Origin: Candidatus Micrarchaeia archaeon
GTDB lineage: Archaea; Micrarchaeota; Micrarchaeia; Anstonellales; JAHKLY01
Assembly (NCBI GenBank): GCA_041653315.1
Contig: JBAZFO010000041.1
Coordinates: forward strand, 1-9,586
Reading direction: 5' to 3'
Length of the DNA stretch: 9,586 bases
Below, in pieces: positions 1 through 6,486 of this stretch (the first letter of the stretch is position 1; every line of letters begins with the position of its first letter). The position numbers and the translations under genes are program-made. The notes under the pieces were generated by a model that was given only the letters and a program-made list of their open reading frames with translations, was not told where the DNA came from and ran no database searches.

Positions 1-1323
1 TCATTTTATTTTTTATATATTTTAATTATATTATTATTAAGTGTTCCAATAGTTTTAAGTATCGACTCTTCAATATGCCAGAGCGCTAATCCAGAAGAAG
101 ATTATAAAGCATGTATAAAAATGCAAGAGCCATTAAAGTTAATATGGGAACAAAAAAGTGATGAAGTAGATAAATATTCTTCTAATTTTTTCGCAGCAGA
201 TTCTGAATATAATTTATGCAGGTATACTACATGCGCAAAAGGAGCAATAAATCCGATTACAACAACAGAAATTAAAACAGACAATGATGAAAGTTATTGT
301 ATACAATTACTTTGCGAGCCTTTATTAAAAGCATATAATAAAAATATAAAAATACTAGAAGCTGAAGAAGAAAAATTAAAAAATGATTTTGATCTTGCAC
401 AATGCGATAATTGTGTTATTCCTTTTTGTAGATATCAAATACATGCAGATTGTACATATTTAGGAAAGTTTTGTAAAGAACTTTCTTCAATAACAGATAC
501 AGATTATATTGGATGCACAGAAACACCTAATGAAACCCCTTCAGTTAAAACTAATATTCCCCAAACAACTACCCAAACACAAAAAACAGAACCTAAAACA
601 ACAACTACAAATCAACAGACTAAAACAAATTTACAAATTCAAAATGAAAATAAAATAGATGAAATCTCAAAAAAGAATAATGTTGAAGTTAAAGAGATTG
701 AAACAAAAAATGGCAAAAAAAAGATTATATTAACTAATCCAGATAATTCAAAGGCAAATATTGATAATAAAGATATGTATTATAAAAAAGATGAAATAAA
801 AAAAACTATTTCAGATCAAATTGGAGATGTTCCAGGTATCGGACCATATAAAGATTATATAATGAAATTCTTTGATGACCAAAAAAGTGATGAAGAAAAA
901 ACAACCGACACCCAAATTAACTTAGATATTGGAAAAAATGCAGCAAACCTATTTAACCAAATGGACGGCACAGGAGATAAAGAATTATCTCTCTCAATTG
1001 GAAAAAATTTAATACCAACTTCAACTGCTACAAAACCTTATGAATTTATTTTTGATCAATTAGGAGGCACTGTAAAAAAAACAATGGCCCATGGATATAA
1101 CAGCGAATATAATTCTGTTCTTGAAGAAGCAAGATTATTAAGAGAAAGTGGGTTGACATGGAGTCAAACAATTAAACAAACTACTGCATTAGTTGCAGAA
1201 GCAAACGAAGGCAAAAGATGGTCACAAACAGTATCTGCATTTTCTAAAGATGAATTTAAAACATTTGAAAGTAGAGTCAATCTTTATATTCTTCAAATGA
1301 AAGAAAATGGTGAATTACAATGA
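1..1323 (+). CDS. Secreted Cys-rich protein of unknown function, 5' end outside window
   Basis: The frame is open from the first base, so the gene begins upstream; the first in-window ATG (121) is not the likely start because the 40 codons before it encode a clear export signal. Residues 3-20 of the visible part are almost purely hydrophobic (FYFLYILIILLLS...) and are followed by a polar segment, as in a signal peptide or N-terminal anchor. Twelve cysteines lie in the first 172 visible residues and none afterwards, which suggests a disulfide-bonded extracellular domain. A Thr/Gln/Lys-rich low-complexity linker (about residues 180-215) leads to a Cys-free, charged C-terminal domain of about 220 residues. 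I recognise no family. Its stop overlaps the next start (ATGA), so the two genes are probably translationally coupled and work together at the cell surface; that role is inferred. Confidence 0.8.
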   Translation, partial: SFYFLYILIILLLSVPIVLSIDSSICQSANPEEDYKACIKMQEPLKLIWEQKSDEVDKYSSNFFAADSEYNLCRYTTCAKGAINPITTTEIKTDNDESYCIQLLCEPLLKAYNKNIKILEAEEEKLKNDFDLAQCDNCVIPFCRYQIHADCTYLGKFCKELSSITDTDYIGCTETPNETPSVKTNIPQTTTQTQKTEPKTTTTNQQTKTNLQIQNENKIDEISKKNNVEVKEIETKNGKKKIILTNPDNSKANIDNKDMYYKKDEIKKTISDQIGDVPGIGPYKDYIMKFFDDQKSDEEKTTDTQINLDIGKNAANLFNQMDGTGDKELSLSIGKNLIPTSTATKPYEFIFDQLGGTVKKTMAHGYNSEYNSVLEEARLLRESGLTWSQTIKQTTALVAEANEGKRWSQTVSAFSKDEFKTFESRVNLYILQMKENGELQ

Positions 1324-2342
1324 AAATAGGGATAATTATATTTTTGATATTTATTTGTTTGATAGGTTTTTATCTATTTTCAAATCCATCAATCATTAAA
1401 GATAATGCTCCAGAAATAAATAATATTATTGAAACAATCAAAAATATGTTTGATAATACTTCTACTCAAACAAATGGAAATAATTCTCTTCAGACAAATG
1501 AAATGTCTGAATATTTAAAAGAAAATAATCTAAACTTGATAGAGATAAATAATGAAAATAATTTTATATTAATTAAATTTAGTTCTGATTCATTTTTAGA
1601 TATGGATCAATTAGTATATACTACAGCTTTAGAAGCATATAATATATTTCAAAACCCAATAAGAATAGAAGGATATTATTTAGAAGAGCCAGTTTTAGCA
1701 TTAGAAACAAATAATCCTAATGATGAAAATTCACTACAATTTATAGACATAAGAAATTTAGAATTTATGATTGAAAATGATTTAATGATTTTTGATGTAT
1801 TAATTGAAGATATCAATATAAATGATGATTCTATTTTAGTTGAACTTCAATATGAAGGCTCAGAAAATGACTTTTTTAATGATTTTGCTGCAATTTGTTT
1901 TGTAATTGTTCAAGATGCACCACAGATACAGGATATTTCTATTAAATATCTTAAAAATGATTTATGTTTATCTATGAAAACAACCTCAACTGAAGTATTA
2001 AATTTTTATAATGAAAAAATTTCAATGGATCAATTTTTAGGTGGACTTGAATTAGAAAAATGCAGTTCTGAAAAAATAGATGCACAAAGCTTAAATAATA
2101 CAGAACAAGATCAGAATTTAGATGATTCTAAATTAAATAGCGAAGAATTAACTGAATGTCCTACTGGAGAAGAATTAGATTTATTGACTGCCCAAAGCCA
2201 AAATATATTATTTACTTTAATGGCTGAAGGAAAAGGAGATACACCAGAAGGGCAAGAAGCATATAAAGTAATGAAATTTTACCTTGACTGCTATCCTACA
2301 GAAGTACAAGAAATAGAATATCCTAATGAAGAGGAAAGTTAA
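1320..2342 (+). CDS. Membrane-anchored acidic protein of unknown function
   Basis: This 340-residue protein starts with an ATG overlapping the upstream stop codon (ATGA, 1320-1323), so it is read from the same transcript, probably by translational coupling. Residues 1-21 (MKIGIIIFLIFICLIGFYLF) form one hydrophobic segment next to an N-terminal Lys, consistent with a signal anchor. The rest is soluble, rich in Asn, Glu, Asp and Ile, markedly acidic, and carries a few scattered cysteines. Two stretches resemble alternating beta-type segments (about residues 60-125 and 150-215), and a Cys pair near the C-terminus (TECPTGEE and LDCYP) could form a disulfide. I recognise no family or catalytic motif. 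Its pairing with the Cys-rich secreted protein suggests a shared envelope or surface function, which is inference only. Confidence 0.8.
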   Translation: MKIGIIIFLIFICLIGFYLFSNPSIIKDNAPEINNIIETIKNMFDNTSTQTNGNNSLQTNEMSEYLKENNLNLIEINNENNFILIKFSSDSFLDMDQLVYTTALEAYNIFQNPIRIEGYYLEEPVLALETNNPNDENSLQFIDIRNLEFMIENDLMIFDVLIEDININDDSILVELQYEGSENDFFNDFAAICFVIVQDAPQIQDISIKYLKNDLCLSMKTTSTEVLNFYNEKISMDQFLGGLELEKCSSEKIDAQSLNNTEQDQNLDDSKLNSEELTECPTGEELDLLTAQSQNILFTLMAEGKGDTPEGQEAYKVMKFYLDCYPTEVQEIEYPNEEES

Positions 2343-2421
2343 AAACATATCTAAGCCACAAATGGAGCAGTATAATTCTTAATATATTAAAATTAAAGTA
2401 TTAAAAATATTTTTGAATATA

Positions 2422-2460
2422 GATTATATACAATTTTTATATATAAAAATTTAATGAGGG
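2422..2460 (+). promoter_or_regulatory. Promoter and ribosome binding site of the deoxyhypusine synthase gene
   Basis: Two TATA-like elements precede the gene: GATTATATA at 2422-2430 and TTTATATATAAAA at 2436-2448. An archaeal start about 25 bp downstream of the first would give a leader of about 15 nt containing GAGGG (2456-2460), six bases before the ATG at 2467. The second would give a leaderless transcript. The purine-rich GAGGG favours the first. Assignment rests on archaeal promoter spacing only. Confidence 0.45.
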
Positions 2461-2466
2461 ATAATT

Positions 2467-3408
2467 ATGTATGTTAAAGATATCAAATGGAAAAAAGGGA
2501 TTAAAGTTAATGAATTAGTAGAACAAATGGGTTCAACAGGTTTTCAAGGTGTTGAACTCAAAAAAGCAGCAGAAGTAATTATTAAAATGAAAAAATCAGG
2601 AGCTAAAATATACTTAACCTTTACTTCTAATATGGTTACTTCAGGTTTAAGAGGTTTTTTTGCGCAATTGATTGAATTAGGCATTGTAGATGTAATAGTA
2701 ACAACAGTTGGTGGAATTGAAGAAGATATAATGCGCTCAATGGGAGAAAAATTTACAATAGGTGATTTTTATTCAGATGATGTTGAATTATATGAAAAAG
2801 GAGTTAACAGAGTTGGAAATTTATTTATTACAAATGAAAGTTATTGTAAATTTGAAGATTGGATGAAACCTTCTTTGAAAAAACTTTATGAAAAAAAGAA
2901 AATTTGGCCTGTTTCAGAAATGTTAAATGAAATGGGAAAAATGATTAAAGATGAAAATTCAATTTTATTTCAAGCATCTAAAAATAATGTGCCTATTTTC
3001 TGTCCTGCAATAACAGACGGCGCTTTTGGCTTTCATTTATACTTATTCCAGCAGGATAATCAAGGATTTATGGTTGATGTAGTAAAAGATTTTGCTAATA
3101 TTTTATTTTCAACATCTCAAGATGAAACAAAAGGTCTTATTGCGCTTGGGGGAAGTATAAGTAAACATCATGCATTACTAGCATGTTTATTAAATGGTGG
3201 AATTGATTATGCAGTTTATTTAACAACAGCAAGCGCATCTTCTGGAAGCATGTCAGGCGCTACTACAAAAGAAGCTAAATCATGGGGAAAAATAAAAGAT
3301 GATTCAGATGCAGCAACAGTTATTGGAGATGTAACAATAACATTTCCATTGATGATGATTTATGCGATTGAGGAATTGAACAAGAACGGCTTGCTTGAAA
3401 AAGAATAG
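2467..3408 (+). CDS. dhs: Deoxyhypusine synthase (archaeal type, divergent amine-binding loop)
   Basis: The enzyme transfers an aminobutyl group, classically from spermidine with NAD, to a specific lysine of initiation factor 5A, the first step to hypusine. The 313-residue length fits archaeal members. Family landmarks are present in order: TFTSNMVTSGLRG (51-63) and TTVGGIEED (79-87) for NAD binding, CPAITDG (179-185), GGSISKHH (228-235), DYAVYLTT (247-254) and SWGKI (272-276), where K275 matches the human catalytic K329. H234, E269 and W273 match human H288, E323 and W327. Human D243 and D316, which anchor spermidine, are replaced by F189 and M262, and the E-F-D-G stretch near human 311-314 reads A-S-S-G. 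Some archaeal homologues, from memory, also have hydrophobic residues at the first two sites, so the amine donor may not be spermidine. The gene has its own promoter and converges on the minus-strand gene that ends at 3445. Confidence 0.93.
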   Translation: MYVKDIKWKKGIKVNELVEQMGSTGFQGVELKKAAEVIIKMKKSGAKIYLTFTSNMVTSGLRGFFAQLIELGIVDVIVTTVGGIEEDIMRSMGEKFTIGDFYSDDVELYEKGVNRVGNLFITNESYCKFEDWMKPSLKKLYEKKKIWPVSEMLNEMGKMIKDENSILFQASKNNVPIFCPAITDGAFGFHLYLFQQDNQGFMVDVVKDFANILFSTSQDETKGLIALGGSISKHHALLACLLNGGIDYAVYLTTASASSGSMSGATTKEAKSWGKIKDDSDAATVIGDVTITFPLMMIYAIEELNKNGLLEKE

Positions 3409-3444
3409 GTAAATGGAAAATAAAAAGAGGAAAAAAAGTTTAAA

Positions 3445-4089
3445 CTATATTTTCGATTTTGGAACTTTGTCTTTATCACTTAGTTGATCAGAGATATTTT
3501 TAACATCAAATGTTTTTAGTATATCTTTAGTGATTTGAAATTTCAGTGCGGGAAGTAATTGATCCCTCTCATTTTTTGTTTCAGCATAGCTAACACAATT
3601 AAATGCATCTAAAATGAATTTTTTATTATTTGGAATTGTTGGATTATTCCATCCACTACTTTCCTTAAATTCTTGAGAAATAAACGCTTGTATTATTGAA
3701 GAATCCAAAGAAGTATCTTTAGCTCTCGCAAGTGAACCCTTTTTTTCAAAAGGAGAATCTTTAGTAGTTCCTATAACAAAAATAGCTCGCCTATGAATTC
3801 CATGAATAAATATGTTATCTCCTTCTTTTGTACCAATTTTAATGGGGAGAGTACTTGTGTTGATCTCTTTGACAAATTGCATAAATGCAGCAGGATCTGA
3901 AACTTCTGGGCATAAAACAACAGATTTTTTAGGAATTTCGTATCTAACTTTATCTTCTCCATTTCCACTCCATCTTTCAAGGATAAAATTACCTGAATTA
4001 CTTAAATCCCCTAAATTATACAACCTCAAATGCATACCTTCTTTATCTAAACTATAAATAGGTTCAAGTTTAACAGTTTTATCCGCCAT
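3445..4089 (-). CDS. Hypothetical soluble protein, unrecognised
   Basis: This 214-residue reading frame has no family I recognise. It has no signal peptide or membrane segment and ends in a lysine-rich tail (KDKVPKSKI). The central stretch (about 85-115) looks like a beta-rich core with the sequence IFIHGIHRRAIFVIGTT. Two cysteines are far apart. The frame extends to an ATG at 4107, but I chose the ATG at 4089 because GGTGA lies four bases before it (4092-4096 on the minus strand), a good archaeal ribosome binding site, while the upstream ATG has none. An (AT)7 tract at 4132-4145 could be its TATA box. It lies between the deoxyhypusine synthase and decarboxylase genes but on the opposite strand, so it is transcribed separately. 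Coding status rests on frame length and start context. Confidence 0.65.
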   Translation of the reverse strand: MADKTVKLEPIYSLDKEGMHLRLYNLGDLSNSGNFILERWSGNGEDKVRYEIPKKSVVLCPEVSDPAAFMQFVKEINTSTLPIKIGTKEGDNIFIHGIHRRAIFVIGTTKDSPFEKKGSLARAKDTSLDSSIIQAFISQEFKESSGWNNPTIPNNKKFILDAFNCVSYAETKNERDQLLPALKFQITKDILKTFDVKNISDQLSDKDKVPKSKI

Positions 4090-4131
4090 TTCATCACCTT
4101 CAAGCATTTTCTAATTATTTTTGGAAGCGAA

Positions 4132-4145
4132 ATATATATATATAT
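4132..4145 (-). promoter_or_regulatory. (AT)7 tract, possible TATA box for the minus-strand gene starting at 4089
   Basis: Seven AT dinucleotides lie 43-56 bases before the preferred start codon of the hypothetical gene. An archaeal start about 25 bases downstream would give a leader of about 20-25 nt that contains the GGTGA ribosome binding site. The tract may equally be a simple sequence repeat without function. Confidence 0.3.
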
Positions 4146-4219
4146 GGTAAAACGAAAAACTTTGAAACAGCAAAAATAGGACAATTATGATTGCTTGCTG
4201 AAGAAAAAGTGCGCAAATG

Positions 4220-4311
4220 CATTAACAATTAATCCATAATTGTAAAGATTGTTAACAAACATTAACAATTAATCCAATATAGTAAAGATTGTTAATATAA
4301 AGATTGCTAAT
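4220..4311. repeat. Tandem 40-bp repeat with internal dyad (two copies plus a fragment)
   Basis: Units at 4220-4259 and 4260-4299 both begin CATTAACAATTAATCCA and both contain GTAAAGATTGTTAA; a third fragment (AAGATTGCTAAT) follows at 4300-4311. Inside each unit TTAACAAT and its exact reverse complement ATTGTTAA (4222-4229/4248-4255 and 4262-4269/4288-4295) can form an 8-bp stem or a dyad protein site. The array lies in the 415-bp stretch between divergently oriented genes, about 200 bp before the decarboxylase start. Only two units and no spacers rule out a CRISPR array. Confidence 0.75.
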
Positions 4312-4358
4312 ACAGACTATCTAAACCAGGGAATTGATAGGATAAACAGTAAAAGTAG

Positions 4359-4424
4359 CATTTTGGCAAAAGAATTTGACAAAATGATATACATTTTGGT
4401 AAAAGAATTTAACGAAATGTTATT
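4359..4424. repeat. Tandem 33-bp repeat with internal inverted repeat
   Basis: Two imperfect copies at 4359-4391 and 4392-4424 share CATTTTGG-AAAAGAATTT-A-AAATG. In the first copy CATTTTG (4359-4365) and CAAAATG (4380-4386) are perfect inverted arms; in the second copy the dyad is weaker. The 33-bp period equals 11 codons, and the frame is open from 4273 to the TAA at 4435-4437, giving two similar 11-residue blocks (ILAKEFDKMIY and ILVKEFNEMLF). No convincing start codon serves this frame, so it may be a gene remnant rather than, or as well as, a regulatory array. Confidence 0.65.
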
Positions 4425-4474
4425 TTTGTATGAATAATTAAATATAATTGATCAAAAATAAGAAAAACACTTAA

Positions 4475-4482
4475 TTTATAAG
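4475..4482 (+). promoter_or_regulatory. TATA box of the decarboxylase gene
   Basis: TTTATAAG lies with its centre about 26 bases before the ATG at 4505, the usual archaeal TATA-to-start distance. The transcript would therefore be leaderless, which agrees with the absence of any Shine-Dalgarno sequence before this ATG. A second TATA-like sequence (CTTATAAAA, 4489-4497) is too close to the ATG to serve this start. Confidence 0.45.
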
Positions 4483-4504
4483 CACTATCTTATAAAAAAT
4501 AATC

Positions 4505-5542
4505 ATGTCAGAAGCGCATTTCATTTTACATAAATCAAAAGTATTTGAACAATACAATTTAATTAAAGAATACGCAGATCTAGTATCATATAGCTTTAAA
4601 ACAAATCAAGAAGTAGGTAAAATTCTAGAAGAAACAGACTGCTTTTTTAGCGTACACTCATTTGAATCATTAGAAAAAATTAAAAATAAAAAAAGAGTCT
4701 GGTTTTTCCCACAAGCGTGGGATACACAAGAAATAGAAAAACTAAACTCAATAGGAGTTACTTCTTTTGTAATAGATAATAAAAAAGATTTAGAAATTTT
4801 AATTGAATATTTAGAAAAAAATAATATAAAAATCAATTTATTATTAAGAATGCGTCTCAAAGAACATAGTATACAAACTGGAAAATATTTTGTATTTGGT
4901 ATGTATTCAAACGAAATAAATAAACTCATCCCAGAATTAAGAAAGAATCAAAATATTGAAAAATTAGGAATTCATTTTCATAGAAAAACACAAAACATTA
5001 GTGAATGGAATTTAAAGCAGGAATTAGAAGATATTTTAGATAAAAAAACATTAGAAAATATGGATTATATAAATATTGGGGGAGGACTGCCTTCAATATA
5101 TAAAAATTTTAGTTCAGACACAATTGAAAATATTTTTGAAAGAATAAAAGAAATAAAAGACTGGTTAAATAAAAATAATATTCAAATGATTATTGAACCA
5201 GGAAGATTTATTGCTGCTCCTTGTATTGAATTAGAAACAACAATAAAAAATATTTATGATAATAATATTATTGTAAATGCATCTGTATATAACAGCGCAA
5301 TGGATACTTTTATCTCACATATAAGATTACTAGTTAAAAATGAGTTAAATCCAAAAGACAAAGGCGCCGAAGCATATACAATAAAGGGATGCACCCCAGA
5401 TTCATTAGATATTTTTAGATATAGAGTTTATTTAAAAGAACCAAAAATAGGGGATAAAATTATATTCTTAAACGCTGGCGCATATAATTTTTCTACAGAC
5501 TTTTGTAATTTGCCAAAATTTAAAACAGAAATTATAAACTAA
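4505..5542 (+). CDS. PLP-dependent amino-acid decarboxylase, ornithine/arginine/diaminopimelate decarboxylase superfamily
   Basis: This 345-residue protein belongs to the fold-III (alanine-racemase-type barrel) decarboxylases that make diamines or lysine. Visible landmarks are SYSFKTN (28-34) with K32 as the PLP Schiff-base lysine, IHFHR (156-160) with the histidine that stacks on PLP, the phosphate-binding glycines INIGGGLP (189-196), EPGR (231-234), GCTPDSLDIF (295-304) with the catalytic Cys and Asp contributed across the dimer, and GAYNFS (325-330) with the PLP-binding Tyr. The length is nearer to carboxynorspermidine decarboxylase and short archaeal members than to LysA or ornithine decarboxylase (about 400 or more). 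Substrate specificity cannot be read from the sequence. A deoxyhypusine synthase nearby suggests a polyamine role. The promoter looks leaderless, and the 3' end overlaps the convergent gene by 11 bp. Confidence 0.88.
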   Translation: MSEAHFILHKSKVFEQYNLIKEYADLVSYSFKTNQEVGKILEETDCFFSVHSFESLEKIKNKKRVWFFPQAWDTQEIEKLNSIGVTSFVIDNKKDLEILIEYLEKNNIKINLLLRMRLKEHSIQTGKYFVFGMYSNEINKLIPELRKNQNIEKLGIHFHRKTQNISEWNLKQELEDILDKKTLENMDYINIGGGLPSIYKNFSSDTIENIFERIKEIKDWLNKNNIQMIIEPGRFIAAPCIELETTIKNIYDNNIIVNASVYNSAMDTFISHIRLLVKNELNPKDKGAEAYTIKGCTPDSLDIFRYRVYLKEPKIGDKIIFLNAGAYNFSTDFCNLPKFKTEIIN

Positions 5543-5822
5543 ATAAAAACTTAAAATAATCTGTATTTACTTCATTAAAATTTTGCTTTTCATCTTTTAA
5601 AATGTTTTTAATCTGATTTCTTCCTAGTTTATTGTACAACCATTTCCAAGAATCTCTATCTACAAACTGAATCATTCTTTTAACGACTACAAAAGTTGAT
5701 ATTTTATTAGTTCCATAATCCCAAAAATATGTCATATATTTTTTAGGGACAAGTATATCTTTATTATATTCTGGATTTTTAGAAAAATTCATTATTCTTC
5801 TTTGTTTTCCTCTTATTTTCAT
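5532..5822 (-). CDS. Small DUF6922-like protein, probable partner (antitoxin?) of the AbiEii-like protein
   Basis: This 96-residue protein has the pattern I associate with DUF6922-type proteins that accompany AbiEii-like nucleotidyltransferases: a Y-x-x-x-FWDY segment (YMTYFWDYGTNKIS), then a helical stretch with VVVKRMIQF, a tryptophan-containing helix (DSWKWLYNKLG) and NQIKNIL. Recognition is by pattern memory, so the family name is tentative. The frame extends to a TTG at 5840 that would overlap the upstream gene by 8 bp; I prefer the ATG at 5822, 10 bases after the upstream stop. The N-terminus is basic (MKIRGKQRR), which could contact nucleic acid. It is the second gene of a two-gene minus-strand operon. 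Its end overlaps the end of the convergent decarboxylase gene by 11 bp (5532-5542). Confidence 0.7.
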   Translation of the reverse strand: MKIRGKQRRIMNFSKNPEYNKDILVPKKYMTYFWDYGTNKISTFVVVKRMIQFVDRDSWKWLYNKLGRNQIKNILKDEKQNFNEVNTDYFKFLFSL

Positions 5823-5832
5823 AACACCACTT

Positions 5833-6435
5833 TTAAACAATTTTTTTTCCTTTAACCCAACCTAAAATAAATTTTTGAATTTCTTCTTGTTCTTTCTTAG
5901 AGTATTTTTTAGATAAATTAAAATCTTTAAATCTAATTAAATATTTTAAAGTTTCATCAAATGGAATTCCAAATTTCTTCTTAAACAATTCTTCTATATT
6001 ATTAATTTTATAATTATGTTTCTTTAATAAATAATAAATATCAAATAAATCTTTGTGTTCTGCTCTTCTTGTAATAACATATAATTTATTTAATAATAAA
6101 TCCTCATCACTGGCAAGAATAATTGATTTTATTTTTTGTTTTTTCATTAGATTTTTAAAATAAAATTTAACCAATGAAATTTTTACATTATCAATAACAA
6201 AATCTATATTATCTGAAGTTTTATCTATATGTATTGTCTTTATTCTATTTTTGAAATAGTTTTTAAATTTTCTAACGTAATAATCAAAAGAAAAATCTTC
6301 ATTAAAAAAGTCTAAATCAACACTTTTCCTATGATTATATTTAAACATTATAGATGTTCCACCAGCCAGATAAAATTGATTAGGTAATATTTTTGAAACC
6401 TCTTCAGCCAATTTAAATAATTTTGTTTTTTCCAT
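5833..6435 (-). CDS. AbiEii-like nucleotidyltransferase, putative toxin
   Basis: This 200-residue protein carries the features of the AbiEii nucleotidyltransferase family: FYLAGGTSIMF (21-31) with the GGT-S loop, HRKSVDLDFF (35-44) with the DxD metal ligands D40 and D42, DLLLNKL (112-118) with a conserved Lys, and RRAEHKDLFDIYYLL (123-137) with the conserved Arg and Asp. Characterised members transfer nucleotides to RNA such as tRNA and act as toxins in abortive infection or toxin-antitoxin pairs; others have unknown roles. It is somewhat shorter than typical AbiEii proteins. It is the first gene of a pair with the small downstream gene, an arrangement consistent with a toxin-antitoxin module. 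The ATG at 6435 has no Shine-Dalgarno sequence and lies about 26 bp from a TTTAAA box, so its mRNA is probably leaderless. Confidence 0.8.
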   Translation of the reverse strand: MEKTKLFKLAEEVSKILPNQFYLAGGTSIMFKYNHRKSVDLDFFNEDFSFDYYVRKFKNYFKNRIKTIHIDKTSDNIDFVIDNVKISLVKFYFKNLMKKQKIKSIILASDEDLLLNKLYVITRRAEHKDLFDIYYLLKKHNYKINNIEELFKKKFGIPFDETLKYLIRFKDFNLSKKYSKKEQEEIQKFILGWVKGKKIV

Positions 6436-6458
6436 AAAATATTTAACAAATAAAGTAA

Positions 6459-6480
6459 TTTAAAGTTATTCTAAGAATAA
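6459..6480. promoter_or_regulatory. Shared divergent promoter: symmetric TATA-like box and adjacent 15-bp dyad
   Basis: The 51-bp gap between the divergent starts at 6435 (minus) and 6487 (plus) contains TTTAAA at 6459-6464. Its centre lies about 25.5 bases from the plus-strand ATG and 26.5 from the minus-strand ATG, so one palindromic TATA box could place leaderless starts on both sides. Directly beside it is a perfect dyad, TTATTCT-A-AGAATAA (6466-6480), between the box and the plus-strand start, in a position where a bound repressor could block transcription. A separate TATA box for either gene is not excluded because the whole gap is A/T-rich. Confidence 0.45.
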
Positions 6481-6486
6481 TATATT

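Noticed and set aside
102..284. Minus-strand frame of 60 codons
   Set aside because: Shadow of the secreted-protein gene, which is open through this stretch and has a signal peptide.
3812..4057. Plus-strand frame of 81 codons (and a 69-codon minus-strand frame at 3771-3980)
   Set aside because: Both lie inside the longer minus-strand gene 3445-4089, which has a ribosome binding site and a better start.
4168..4200. Inverted repeat CAGCAA/TTGCTG with a 21-nt loop
   Set aside because: Six-base arms with a long loop are expected by chance in this sequence, and no T-run follows.
4220..4424. Possible CRISPR array
   Set aside because: Only two units of each repeat type, contiguous without unique spacers, and no cas genes in the window.
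4606..4929. Minus-strand frame of 107 codons
   Set aside because: Lies wholly inside the decarboxylase gene, whose active-site motifs are unambiguous.
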